Below, piece by piece: positions 32,106 through 43,609 of a stretch of DNA of 64,000 nt (positions are counted from its first letter, which is position 1; every line of letters begins with the position of its first letter). A program made the translations under genes and the position numbers. The DNA is from Thozetella sp. PMI_491 (lineage: Eukaryota > Ascomycota > Sordariomycetes > Chaetosphaeriales > Chaetosphaeriaceae), in the NCBI GenBank assembly GCA_021432635.1, contig MU270025.1, positions 1 to 64,000 on the forward strand. Direction: 5' to 3'. The notes below the pieces were generated by a model, which did no database searches, had not been told where the DNA came from, and saw nothing but the letters and a program-made list of their open reading frames with translations.

Positions 32106-32429
32106 TTGAATTGGGGACTGGGATGACGGAAGTTCCACAAAGAGTTCTCATATCCGGAGGCAGTTTGGAGAGCTATATTGGGTATCAGTCAGCCTTCTCT
32201 ACAAGTTGGCCGTGCTTGATCACTCTCTGAGGAGCGAATAGGGGCGCGTCGAGTAAATCTGAGAGTGAGCATTTCATCGGATGATGCGGACTATGAGATG
32301 TGATAGGAATCATAATTGCATTTGTTTATTTTTTTCCAGGCCGCCGAGAAGTCCATGTACTAGTAATGCCGATGCCGTATGGGGACAATGCCGCCGACCA
32401 TGACCCGTGTTATCTCTCCGTACCATCCT
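32106..32429. other. convergent 3' region
   Basis: A 324-nt spacer between the orphan gene and NMD3; nothing else seen. Confidence 0.5.
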
Positions 32430-34192
32430 CTAGCCCATCTCCACCTCGTTATCTTGGATATCAAGATCGTCAAAGTCATCTAGCAACTCGTCCATGTTCA
32501 CCTGCGGTCCGTCATGACCCGTCATCTCCGTCTCAGCCACGCTCATGGCATCGGCATCCTCCCGCTTGCTCTTGTGTGTGTTCTTGTAGAGCGCCAACGC
32601 AGCCCGAAGCTCGTCATCCTCCTCCACATCCCGCAGGAACAATTCGTACTCGGCATCCATGCGTTCCTGGTCCGCCTTCTTGGGGAGGAGCTCGCCTTCA
32701 TCCTTGGCCATGCGCTTAAGCTTCCAGTTCCTCTTGCGGTTCTTCTTCCTGTTAGGATAGAATTTCTTGACGAGAACGACGTCAGGTATCGTGGATCCGT
32801 AGGCATGAGAATTCTCTATCGCTTCCAACTCTGCAGAGTTGTAGTTTGCGCCAGTCATCATGTATCCCATCGCTGAGTCGCCCGGGTGCAAGTAGTGGCC
32901 GAGGTGTGTCCGGACAAAATATGTCCTGTCGTTTACACCAAGATCGGAGGCACGTGCAACTGTGGCCTCCGCGAGCAACCATTTACCCTTGCGCTGACCA
33001 GTCGACTCGATGTCCATCACGATAAACTCAACTAGGTCCTGGTTGTCTGCCAGGGACAGAAACGGCGAGCGCGAGTAGACATCTTCGCTGACGTCAGCGG
33101 TCTGGAGGGTATTCGGGTCAAGGAAATTGAGGCTCGTGCCGATGCGGTGGCACAACACCAGCGGCGAAATGTTTCCGATCTGTTTTGCAAGCTTGATAGG
33201 AAGGGCTGAGAACTAGTTAGCTGTTTACTGTCCGTCTAGACCTTTTATCACTGGGGCACATACCAACGAGGTCATCTCTGCAGATCGGCACTATCTCTAC
33301 CGAGAAGGTAAACTTGTAGCTCTTTTTCGCGGTGTGTGTATCTTCGGAGATGATCTGTTTCGACGTTTTTAGGTGGATCGGTACGACCGACTTGAGGAAG
33401 CTGACAAACGCCTCTGCTTGGTTTCGCGCTGAGAAAAAGAAGTCGATGCCGTCCTTAGCCTCCTTAATGTTCAGGGTATCGCGGTGGGCGCTGTGCTTGA
33501 GGATCAGCTGCTCGAGCCAGAGGAAGGTTCGCTTGTGGAGGACTTTTTGTCGGACTTGGACCTAGCCAAGGGTTAGCAGGTGCTGTGGCCACGGGCCTCG
33601 AGGGCGGCGCTGGGCGGAAAACATACCGACGCTCTCCACACGTTTGCTGTGTATGACTTGGCACACTCTGGGCATTGCTGGCTGTGAACAACATAGACCA
33701 CCTCGAAGCTCTGCTGGAGCATGATGCCGTCGGCCACCGAATCCTGCACCGTGATCTTCACCTTCACACGCCGTGAGTGAGGCTCGGTCCACACGAAGCT
33801 CGCATCGACAATGCGAACCCGGTTGAGTCCCCTCAGCTTCTTGAGGCATAGCGCCAGCAGCTCACGCGACTCGGGGGCGGCGACGACCCAGCTGGAGGGA
33901 GGGAGCAACCACCGGTCGCAGTCGCGGCAGAAGTGGATGACGCCTTGGCGCTCGATGCCCCGGGAAATATCGTTCGTATTCTTGACGCAGTCGTAGCACA
34001 GGGCGCCTGCGGATGTCTGGCCGTCGATGGCTGCACCGCATTCGCAGCAGAGGATCCTGTTGGCAGACGAGGGTCAGTCCAGGTCGATTCGGGCCTTCAA
34101 AGGCGGGGCGAAACTCACGTTGCTCCGGTGCGGGCCGTTCCCGTCAGAGGGGCTATGGACACAGGAGCGTCCAGATCCATGGTGGACGACAT
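32430..34192 (-). CDS. NMD3: 60S ribosomal export adaptor Nmd3, 4 exons
   Basis: Exons are 34192-34119, 34056-33627, 33561-33264 and 33205-32430 (introns 62, 65 and 58 nt), total 525 residues in perfect frame. Paired CxxC zinc-binding motifs typical of Nmd3 occur in the first 170 residues (ILCCECGAAI, CYDCV, HFCRDCDRW, QCPECAKSY). The central domain has the conserved HSAHRDTLNIKEAKDGIDFF stretch, and the C-terminus is acidic with a leucine-rich export-type end (MDELLDDFDDLDI). Nmd3 binds the late nuclear pre-60S particle and recruits the exportin Crm1. Length is normal for fungi and the gene is intact. The start at 34192 is the first ATG of the short leading exon. Confidence 0.95.
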
Positions 34193-34999
34193 GGCGATTG
34201 TCGTTAATGACGGTCCGGGCTTCTACTGAGTGTTGGCGACCTTGCGTGGTAGGGAGAAGCACTCTCGGGCATCGATCGAAGTCAAAACTTGAGCGGCGCC
34301 GAAAAAATTGCCCCGCGGTGATGATTGATAAGCCAGACTGTGGCTCCGATAAGGGTGGGGTGGGAAGTTTTGGATCGCCACTCGCGGGTGCAGGATACAC
34401 CAGCTGTCGCCAGCTGGATATGCCAGCTTCGCTTCCCCTTGAGCCCAAAAAGGGGTCACTCGCAAACAAAAAAGAGGTACACAGCATGGCGACAAGGCGA
34501 AAAGGCGAAAAGACGAAAGGTGGTAAAAACTCAAATCGATGAGCGTTGATTCTAAAAATATTTTCTGAAGAACTAATTTGATCTCCAATTTTCGGCCATA
34601 TTCTCGGAAGTTCACACTGTTGCGGGCAAGGCAGCCTGTCTCTGCACGTAGCTGCCCGCTGAGTGTGACGTCTTCCGCTACGTTGCCTTAGTTCAAGGAA
34701 AACTAGTACAGCTGACTGGACGAACAGCCCTGCTGAGTTATATCGTATGTGTTATGTCACGCTCCTAAGGTGGTACCGTCGGTTGTACACGGAGGCTAGG
34801 TGCAGGATGCCCGGCAATCAAGTGCCCGCCCCTGTGTCCTTTGACCACCCATGTGGTCATTGATCCGGGGCTGGTCGCCGTTTCTTTCCCCTTCCACTTG
34901 CTCATAGTTAGAGCAATCTCCCCGTCGATGAGAAATCTCTGAAGACACTGGTCTTCACAAAACCCTTGAGCATCGTGGGACGGGGATGACGGCACAACC
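34193..34999. other. divergent intergenic region, 800 nt
   Basis: It separates NMD3 from the divergent stalked membrane protein. No gene seen. Confidence 0.5.
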
Positions 35000-36065
35000 A
35001 TGGCCTTCGCGAATCCATACATCAGTAACGGGACTTGCTACTACAGCCCTTATCTCGAGACAGTACCCGCTTTCTTGCCATGTGGAAACGACGCTATAGA
35101 ATATCACACCTGTTGCCAAGCGGGGGATATGCGTTTGTCCAGCAAAGCATGCTACAATTGGGATACCGGTGTTACTTATCTTGCGGGATGCAGCGATCCA
35201 AAGTATACCGACAGTAGCTGCCCAAACAAACAGAACTTCCCAGGTACGTGCCTGACCGCTAGGAATAGCCCTTTCGAGACTGAACCCTTTAAAAATCTCG
35301 AGGCGACTGTTGCAATAGGTTGGACTTTGGTGCAAACCTTGTCTGTGCCATTGACTTCGACTTGTAGATGATCCGTGGACAGGACTGAGCAGATGCGACG
35401 GTACAGACCCAGTCCTTTGGGTGCAATGCAGTCAGCCAAACCAACCATCGACATTGACGAAACCGGCCAAGTGCTCCTGCAACACCGTGAGTAGCTACCT
35501 ACCAGCTTTTACCGACAAGTCAAAGCTAGACAACATCGCGCAGCTGCCCCCGACACCAGGGGGGAGCATCATTTGGCAGCCGGGCTATGCACCAACGATC
35601 GTATCCCGATTAACAGTCACCCCTTCCTCGCCGCCGCTTCTATCAAGCACACCTCATACAAGTTCTGTCACAGCTCGGACATCTTCGGCTGCTAAACCTT
35701 CAGCGACCGAGCAGCCGCCGCAGGGGCTGGGCATAGCGGCTAAGGCTGGCATTGGTGTCGGCGCTGGTGTCGCGGGGCTGGGCTTGCTGGCGATAATCAT
35801 AGTCATCTCGGTCATCTACCGACGCAGAAAGAGGGAGATCACACGCGTGGTTTATCATGATGGACCAGAGCAAGATGTATTCAGTACGGTGCCTGTATCG
35901 GAAGTCTCGCCGTATGGGAGTCCCGAAGTTGCAGCACCTAGTGAGCTGGATACAAACGCAGCCACACCATGGGCCCTGCGACTCGAGCTTTCGGATGGAC
36001 CTACAACTCAGCCAGTGGAGAAGACCGCGGTCGTGTCGAAAAGGCGTTCTGAGCTCCCCGGCTAG
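35000..36065 (+). CDS. Cys-rich single-pass membrane protein, 2 exons
   Basis: Exon 1 is 35000-35243, the intron 35244-35367 (124 nt), exon 2 35368-36065; total 313 residues. The first 120 residues hold many cysteines in a pattern I recall from fungal membrane glycoproteins (GTCYYSPYL, FLPCGND, HTCCQAGDM, TYLAGCSD, CPNKQNF, CSCNTVSSYLP). A Ser/Thr/Pro stalk and one transmembrane helix (about 206-231, GVAGLGLLAIIIVISVIY) with RRRKRE on the cytosolic side follow. The tail contains possible SH3/phosphorylation-type Pro/Ser motifs. No cleaved signal peptide is visible, so the helix may serve as a signal anchor or an upstream exon may be missed. A cell-surface sensor-like role is a guess from layout. 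Confidence 0.7.
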
Positions 36066-36617
36066 GCTGGCATGGAATTGGGTATATAGGCGAAGCTCTA
36101 AAAAATGCTTGTATCGCTGGCGATCAAGGGCGGCGTGTTAGTCTTCATGGACGTGAAGAGACAATGCTACCTGACGCAGGTGCGGGGTCAACATACCATA
36201 ATCTAGTGACACAGAAAGGTAACAATCTAGGGTTGCCGGGCGCCGGGATTATGGCTCGTCTTTCACTGCTTGGCCAGCTGTTGATCAATGCTGAGTCCAT
36301 TTCTACTTCCATGCCGGAGCTTCCAGTTTGCTGTTTGGGGGATCATGTCGACTGGCATGAAGGGCTGTCACAAATTGGCCAAGGTGAAGCACTTCAATTG
36401 GTAGCACTAGCATGCAGGTCTCGACGTATCTATACAGCGTGTCCGGTTCCAGGGATATTTTGAAATTGGCTCCCTAGGTAGATTCATGGCTGCTCATACC
36501 CCCTAGAATGACCCCAACCTCAACCTAGGATCCCCCAGCGCATCTAATGTTACATAGAAATACTATACATGTGCTACTCAAACATTAGATCTATAGTCTA
36601 TATGCAATACGCGCCCT
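36066..36617. other. convergent 3' region
   Basis: A 550-nt AT-leaning spacer between convergent genes; nothing recognised. Confidence 0.5.
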
Positions 36618-38257
36618 TTATTCCGCATCTCGCCCTCTGAGGATGGTGGATCCTTGTTGGCTGACCATCTCGAAGTCCTTATCTGGAGACTTCTTGGCCA
36701 ACTCTTTCTCAACCCAGGTAGCGATGTTTGCCGCTGCTTCTGACGCGCTCTCCAGGTGCAACTGGAAGAACCCTTGGAGTTGGGAGGGAGTCAAGGTGTC
36801 CTCTGGGATACTGGCCGCGAACTCGGTCGCGAGCTTCTGCACGATCTCAACGTCCATGTGCTGGCTGAATTCGGAGCTCCCGGAGCGGCTGCTGCTCGTA
36901 CGAGAGACTAGGGCCCACTCATCTGAGGTGGGCGCGAACATGCGGACGAACATCTCTTTGGCAGACTTGCGGCTAATGTTTCCCAAGAATACTTTCAGGT
37001 CCACACGGCCAGGCCGCACCAGAGCACTGTCGAGGTGCTCAGGCTTGTTTGTCGTCATGATCACGACGCGGCCTTCCTGCGATCCAACACCATCAAGGAC
37101 GTTAAGGAGCCCGGAGAGCGTGCAGCCCGGCCGCATAGAGCCGCTTGGGTCATGAGCGTCAGGATTCCGCGGGGCATCGCGGTCGGACCAAACTGCATCG
37201 ATATCTTCAAGGAGCACGATGCACTGTGGAGGTATCTCCTGAAACATCTGTTCCAGATCGGCATCACTCGTGACGCTGGGGATCTTGACCTCGTACAAAT
37301 CGAGGCCAAACTCTCCGCCCAATGCTGTTGATAGGGATGACTTGCCTATGGGTGCCAGCAATATCAGCAGCTGCCAGAGTCTACCAAATTTCGACCGGGA
37401 GAGCTGAACGTGGAAGGGCACTTACCGGTGCCAGGGGGTCCGTAGAACAGGTAGCCCCGTCGATATGGCATGCTGCGGCTCCTATACAGCCTCCGAGTCC
37501 GCGGGTCAAGATACTTCTGCATGTCAAAGAGCAGGTCTTGCTTCACAGCATTGTCGAAGTGGACCGTCTCGATCCGTCGGATGGGCTTGCAGGCCTTGGG
37601 CTTCCAAGACAGGCCATAGCGGTCGCGCGAGTACACCATGACATAGTACTGCGTCTTCTTGTCGGCGAACTCGCGGCACTCGTCGATGAAGCGCTTCAGC
37701 GGCGCGGCCGTGCGGCCCAGGCAGCTGATGGTCAGCTCCTCTCCACCGACGCCGTTGTAGGCCGGGTCGGTCATGGCAGCTCGGAAGCTCTCGGCGGCAC
37801 GGGACGCCACGAATAGGTTTCCGTCGTGCCAGAACCACGCCGTTTCCCAATGGGGGCAGTACTGCACGGAGCGGCGCGTCTTCTTCAGGACCGGTACGTC
37901 CGAAACATCCCTTCCTACCTCGGTCTTGGCCGTGAAGAAGCGGATGCGCCGGGGCTCGATCACGTGGGCCAGCACCCAGCTGGCGACGTTCCGATTGATG
38001 GGGTCCGCGGCCGGGATAGTGACCGAGGCGATGAAGAAGTGCTTTACCCAGGTCCACGCCTCCCGGCCGGCGTCCCGGAGAAGGCGCCAAGCAGCGGGGG
38101 CCACGCCCGCCAGCGCGACGATGGAGCCCAGGTGCGTGATGTCGAGCTCGGACCAGCGATGGAGGAGCGTCCTCACCACGCTCAAGCCGCTGACCGAAGG
38201 GTCGAGCAGCCGCAGGTGGTTGATGGCACCGCCGGCATGCAGGGGTTGCGCTGCCAT
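36618..38257 (-). CDS. BCS1-like AAA ATPase, 2 exons
   Basis: Exon 1 is 38257-37426, the intron 37425-37346 (80 nt), exon 2 37345-36618; total 519 residues. The intron interrupts the Walker A motif GPPGTGKSS (about 273-281). Walker B is CIVLLEDIDAVW and the second region of homology includes TTNKPEHLDSALVRPGRVD. The N-terminal 270 residues match the BCS1_N type (SWKPKACKPIRRIETVHFD before the AAA core). True Bcs1 inserts the Rieske protein into complex III across the inner mitochondrial membrane; Pezizomycotina have many diverged paralogs with unknown jobs, and this looks like one of those rather than the core ortholog. Catalytic motifs are intact. Confidence 0.88.
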
Positions 38258-38741
38258 GTTTGGATTTGGGAGCTTGGGCGGCCCCAATTGGCCAGATGCG
38301 GGACGCAGGCGCTTCGCGCACGCGAGATCGCAGGGTGCTCCGGGGCACTGGCTGCCTCGGAGCAGCCGGGGGGGCGAAACGATACCAAAATGGACGCAGT
38401 ACAAGTACAGACAAAAGATAAAAGCACGGCGAAGGTAGAAACGAACGACACAAAGGAACGGCGCGGTTTGCAGGGCAAAAGTGAACACTTTGCGGATATC
38501 CGGGGTCAGAGCCGTTTTTTTTTTTTTTAATCTCACCCTCTGCGCCACAGCGACCAGCCACACTGGTTCGCCCAGAGCAGTCAGACGGAAGAGTTAGTTG
38601 CCCCACAACCACTAACCGCCTATGGCTCGTACGCTGCTTGCTACTATAAACCCCCTGTACACTGACTGCAGTTACAAACTAGCCGCGCATGTATGCGATC
38701 GCCTCTCCCCTGCTACGGCGCGACTGCCTCGAACAAGACCC
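38258..38741. other. intergenic, 480 nt
   Basis: It contains the promoter of the BCS1-like gene with an uninterrupted T run (about 38515-38528) and the 3' end of the NmrA-like gene. No gene seen. Confidence 0.5.
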
Positions 38742-39727
38742 CTAAAACAGGTCCGGCACGTTCTTAAGAGTGGCCAGAAATTTGATCAAGGCCTTCACCT
38801 CGCCGTCATCCATCGCTTTCACCCCAAGCAGCTCGTTGTCGTTCCCCGGCCACGGCAGCTCCATCATCTCCGGCGACCAAGTGACGTGTCGAATCAAGGC
38901 GCGGACTATGGTGATGTCCTGCTGGCCAGTCTCCCACGCGGCCACTGCCGCAAGGTAGTCCGCTCCTGCATCCGCCGCTTCCTCCTGCCAGCCCTCGGAG
39001 CCCAGCGCCGCCTTGGCGAGTTCGGCCACCTGTAGCTGGCTCTTGACGATCGATGACACGAACACAGTCCGGTTCCGCGTCTCGTCCAAGTGTAACAGCA
39101 CCTCCGCCGTGGCCTGGCCCACCGCGCTGAGGGTCGTCCACGAGTTGACCGTCGTACCGCCGTAGAACAGCTTGAGCTTCTTGTGCGGCGCGCTGATGCC
39201 TTGGATGCCCGAGCTGAGGGCAAGGTTTATGAGCGTGCCGCAGGCCACTAGCGTGTACGTTAGGTCGCTCTCGGCCGCTGCCTTCCGAACAAGCGCGTAC
39301 GGGGGCTGCTTGTGATCGCGGAAGAGGGGCACGACTGCTGTCTTGGCGTTGTCTGGGTTGGTTGCAAAGTGCGAGGGAATGAAGCGCTGGACACCGGCAG
39401 CAACGGAAGCCGAAATGAGGTTGGCGGCAACATGAGCGCCGATGTTAGGCGGGGTCGTGTCAATTACAGCATCTTGGCCCTGAAGCGCCGATACGACAGC
39501 GGCTTCGGAGGCGAAGTCGATCACTTTGCAGTTTACACCTTCCGGAAGCGCGTCCGTGGGCTTGCGGAGCAGAGCTGTGACATTAAAGTCGCGATCCAGT
39601 AGAGCCGCCAAGACGGCCATGCCTACCTTTCCCGTGGCCTACGACAATCAGTGAGTATCTTTGGCAGCAAGAGGCTTGATTGCGAACATACGCCTGCAAC
39701 AGCAACGTTGGTGATCTTCTTAGCCAT
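38742..39727 (-). CDS. NmrA-like / isoflavone-reductase-like NAD(P)-binding protein, 2 exons
   Basis: The first exon is only 12 codons (39727-39692); a 53-nt intron (39691-39639) is followed by 39638-38742, total 310 residues. Splicing creates the glycine-rich dinucleotide loop VAVAGATGKVG near the N-terminus, confirming the short first exon. The middle contains RFIPSHFATNP and a later YALVRKAAAESDLTYTLV, typical of the PCBER/isoflavone reductase branch of atypical short-chain dehydrogenases. Members either reduce small aromatic substrates or, like NmrA, sense the NAD(P) redox state. The catalytic Lys position cannot be settled by eye. Probably cytosolic and intact. Confidence 0.88.
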
Positions 39728-42080
39728 GATTGGATGTATTCTTTGGGTATGTGCTTGAGTTTTGGTCGGGAAGTGCGTCTGAGTATCTATGAATGCTGTC
39801 TGCCTACAAATCATCCCGATCACGAACGGAGACCTTCTGCCTTTTTATACACATTCTGCCCAGTCTGCTCTACCACTCGCCATCTTCACAGCTCCCATAG
39901 TAGCTTCAGTTTGAATACACCAAGGCTTCGCGACGTCGGACACGGAGGAAAGCCTTTGGCGATGGAGGGTGGGCTCGCACTCGGCCTGCGGACGGAGGTT
40001 CGTCCGCACGCCAGACCGAGACTTCGCCAGAGAGATCGCTTGACCGCGTCTCTTTCATAGGCCCAAGGGTATGCATGACGGATGTACCTTTTCTGGCCCA
40101 GACGCGAGCCTTGGCTTCTTGGTCATCACGAAATCATGGGATCGCGCGTCAAGGCTAACGCCCTGGAGACTACATACTGCATTACTAATAAATGGGCTGA
40201 GATATCGTTATGGTGCAGCAAGCTAGCCCTCCCCGGTGAGCTGCTAACCACCTTTGCGGGTAAGCTTGTGATGAAAGTCGGCCTGCAAAACGCCGAGTAC
40301 CGATGCGGCTGGCTTCGGCGCGGTTGGCCGTACAAACGCCCCATCTCCACCCGGAAAACAGACCGGCCCCGAGCCCTAAATTGGGGTCTCATCCGGAAGT
40401 TGGCCAGCGACATGCTGGTCCTCAAAATGACTGGCCATCATGTGTACTTGTACAATACAGCTCGTCGCACATGCCCTAGTTTGTCGATGCCACTTCGACC
40501 CGCATGCTGTCACCGTCATCGTCGTCCGGATCGCCCGGCTCCAGTATTATGTCGTCCTCTAAGCTGAAGGCGTTAGTCGCGCCGCCACAGACCCGAAATG
40601 GGCTCCACGGTGCCTCTTGTGTTCCTTCTGATATCCATCTTTGGGTCTGATAGCTTCTCTTGTTCGCTCTTTTCGTGCGGCCTGTCCTAACTTAGCCTTA
40701 AGAAGGATAGCTGACTGTCGAGGAGACGCAGGGCACTCGTCCGTACCTTTCTCTCTATTGATGGGCCTGCAAGTCGCATTCGTGGTGCTCTTTCCGCCCT
40801 TTACTTGTACGGATAGTGCCATATTGTGGTCGTCGCTTTGACTTGCGCGCAGGGACAGTCACGGTCTAGAGGAGTTTGGGCTGCCAGATCTCGAGTTTAC
40901 AAGCAGGAAGCAGCTCCTGCTTCCCTTAAGCGACGGCGCCTTCAGGGTTACTTTATAGAGCTCTTGAGACATGGGCCCCTTTCGGCATTCCGCGGCTATA
41001 ATCTCATTACATGACACAGCTCAGTGAAGCTCGAGGGCCGATTTTGCCATTGGATGCAGTGCAGACTGGATCCACGGTCAATTGAGCCGCGTTCTCTACT
41101 AGCAGCCGTAGTGAGTGGCCCAGAGCCCCCACGCGCATGCTTTCGGTTGCAGACACATGCTGGGCTGTGGCTCGCGTGCCGAGACTAGAAAGTTGGATCG
41201 ATGGGCCAGACTTGATCACTCGCAGGTGTTTAGAGCACTGCGCCTCAGGCATGCGGCTCTGTCGGCCATCCACCACCTGGCAAAGCCTCAGGTTGGGCTC
41301 TGCGTATTCCTTATCCAGCAGCACTTCCCGCTTCACTGCCTCAGAAGCCCCCCGCCGCGTGCTGCAACATCGGCCACGACCGCCGTGGATTGGCGGGGTC
41401 GCGAGCCGAAAACCCCCCCTGTTTCCGCCCGGACCCCACCCTCAGTGCACCTGCAGATAGCTGCAGATAGGTGAGGCCAATCAGAAAAACGGCCCTCTGC
41501 CTTACTACAGCCCCAAGATCAAGGGAGCTGGCCTGGCAACGAATCGAAGCGGGGGGGTTGGTGAGATACCCGCCTTGGTCAATTGCGTGTCTGCCACGTC
41601 CCTGTATATATGTCGCCGAGGGGGCCCCCTTCGCAGATTGGAGGGCTACGCCTGACCGAGTTGTCACAACTCGCCGAAAGAAAGCATCGGGACGCCGTTT
41701 ACAACGCGCTTCGTCAGGCGTCACCTTCCGTGCGGGCGGCGCCGGCCTTAGAGCACCGTGGTAAGTCGCTCCGATTCGCCAGCCTTGCCTCGATTAGTGA
41801 GGGTATTGGCGAAGGACTCTCTATGCAACCCCGCCACAACAGAGTCGCTGCTTGTCACTAATGGATGGACCTATCATTAGAGCTCGGGTCTTCCACGCCG
41901 TTGAACCTGATCTTTCTAGCGCCGGGTTGCGCCGGGTAGCCCGGCGCTACCAAGATTCAGGCCTACGGCCATAGTCGCTCATTAGACCCAGAGGTGCCTG
42001 GGTTCTTTACCGAAGCATGCCACGTTGATATACACTACCACTACCAAGATACCCGCCAGGGCGCGTCTGAGACGTCCGAC
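39728..42080. other. gene-poor region, 2.35 kb
   Basis: No complete gene is supported. One helix-rich exon-like stretch is listed separately at 41637-41760. The rest shows short frames without protein character on either strand. Confidence 0.45.
41637..41760 (+). pseudogene. possible orphan exon of a regulator-like protein
   Basis: This stretch is bounded by a good acceptor (TTCGCAG) and a consensus donor (GTAAGT at 41761) and reads GLRLTELSQLAERKHRDAVY. A frame-matched stretch upstream near 41220-41290 reads ALRLRHAALSAIHHLAKP. Both resemble the helical middle region of fungal Zn2Cys6 regulators (pattern LxHAxLAxSAxHL followed by AxxHRxxAxxxLR). No zinc cluster or complete frame is found, so a decayed or misassembled gene is possible. 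Low confidence. Confidence 0.2.
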
Positions 42081-42503
42081 ATGGCATATAATGTCGATCA
42101 GCGTGACCTGGCGGGGCTGTACCTCCAGCCTGGCCAGACTTTTACGGCTGCCTCGCCTCGGGACGCAACGCGTTTCGACGCAGACAGCGCTCGAACCAAG
42201 GGAGGATGGTCTTGCACAGATCATAAGTGCCCAGAGTTTGGGAACGTGTTCAAGATGAAGAAGGACTTGGAACGTCACTGGAGGGAGGCGAGTTACCATA
42301 GCACCAGCTGCTACTACTGCACGTGTGGACGCCAAGAGGCGCGGAGATATAGGATCCTCCAGCACTTGGACGGATGCCATGTCGATTCCCACATGGCGTA
42401 CGTATGCAACTGCGGTAGGGCCTTTGACACCTCCTCCAGCTTCTCTGAACATGTCCAAGCCTGCCAGAAACGCAAGCCTGGGCGCCCGCGAAGCCACAAA
42501 TGA
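42081..42503 (+). CDS. small zinc-finger-like protein with AT-hook end
   Basis: A single exon of 140 residues from ATG 42081; the frame is open about 90 nt further upstream without an ATG. Three Cys/His clusters are visible: CTDHKCPEFGNVF with HWREASYH, CYYCTCGRQEARR with HLDGCH, and YVCNCGRAFDTSSSF with HVQAC. They resemble divergent C2H2 fingers, the last being C2HC-like. The C-terminus QKRKPGRPRSHK contains the GRPR core of an AT-hook, which binds the minor groove of AT-rich DNA. A nuclear DNA-binding role is inferred. It sits at the edge of a gene-poor region; an upstream exon cannot be excluded. Confidence 0.5.
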   Translation: MAYNVDQRDLAGLYLQPGQTFTAASPRDATRFDADSARTKGGWSCTDHKCPEFGNVFKMKKDLERHWREASYHSTSCYYCTCGRQEARRYRILQHLDGCHVDSHMAYVCNCGRAFDTSSSFSEHVQACQKRKPGRPRSHK

Positions 42504-43609
42504 CAACAAAGCTGCAGCACAAGCCAAGACAATGGGAAGTTTCCACGGACAATCGTCGTTCGGACTGACAGTGTTATCCAATCCTTATTCAGTACTTAGT
42601 GTTGTCGCGGGCGGTTTCTTTGGTTTATATCAACCTGGCTTTTCGAAGGCATGGTGGATGGCCGCTTTCTCTCTTTTCCCCCACACTCGTTTACCCAGTT
42701 TCCTATGTCAACGGTGTTTATCCCACAGCTGCTTCTTTTTTGCCTTGACTTGTTTCAGTCGAAATTGATTGGCAATGCCCAAGGCGGGCCTGAGGTGTGC
42801 GGTGAGGAAAACTGATTTGGCTATACGCCGCTTGAAAGTACGGAAGGGTTTAGCAGAAGTTTCCAAAAAGTAGCTAGTATGCAGTCTTGACAATATCGCA
42901 ATGCAACGACCCAAACTTCTAAATACTAGGGGTCTCCCTACCACCTACTAGATATCAAGAGAAATGTAGCGACCCGAGACCTGAATTCAGTGTTTGTTTA
43001 GGACGGTGTTATCCACAGTCTCAGCAAGGCAATTCGCCGAGATATTGTGCCTCAGCAATTGTGTAGTGACGGGTAGCTATGCTCTTTAAAGCTGTGCTAT
43101 TTGACAAATGGGACGTGGCTAACGCTTCGTGAAAGCTAGGCACAGTCCAACAGTTAGTATTGCCAAACGCGAGAAGGTTTTATTTAAATACAAATAAAAT
43201 CAGCGTTTTCCTCTCTCACTTTCACCAGGATCATGCTGTGGTCTAAGCCACCCATTGCCGTTGCCCGACAAGACTAGCAGAGACTGGATGGCTTTACAGC
43301 GAGGTATCCCTACCTCGTTAAGCCCGCAGGTCTGAGTCGATAGGCCAATGAATGAGTGTATCTGGACGCTATACAGGTCTAGTGTTCAGCGCTACTACCT
43401 GATGCCTGGATGCCGGAGAATAGGCTTCCTCCTCGGTTGGCTACTGTTAGTTTTATTTGAAGCTTAAAAGTGTTATATATCATTAGCATCACGCCTTTTA
43501 ACACTTAACTAATCTATCGAAAAGGCTCCTGGGCTAGCAGTATAACTCGGCTTTCCCCAAAACGTCTTTGATACCAAACTATAGCCGCGAGAAACGAAAA
43601 CTAGACTAT
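42504..43609. other. AT-rich gene-free region, 1.1 kb
   Basis: This is downstream of both flanking convergent genes, clearly more AT-rich than the core-gene regions. No gene, tRNA or repeat boundary recognised. Confidence 0.5.

Noticed and set aside
37524-38612. 362-residue minus-strand open frame over the BCS1-like gene
   Set aside because: It is a GC-driven shadow in another frame of the same strand; the BCS1-like motifs are in the chosen frame.
40082-40567. 161-residue plus-strand open frame
   Set aside because: It has no domain, no splice context and a composition unlike the supported proteins.
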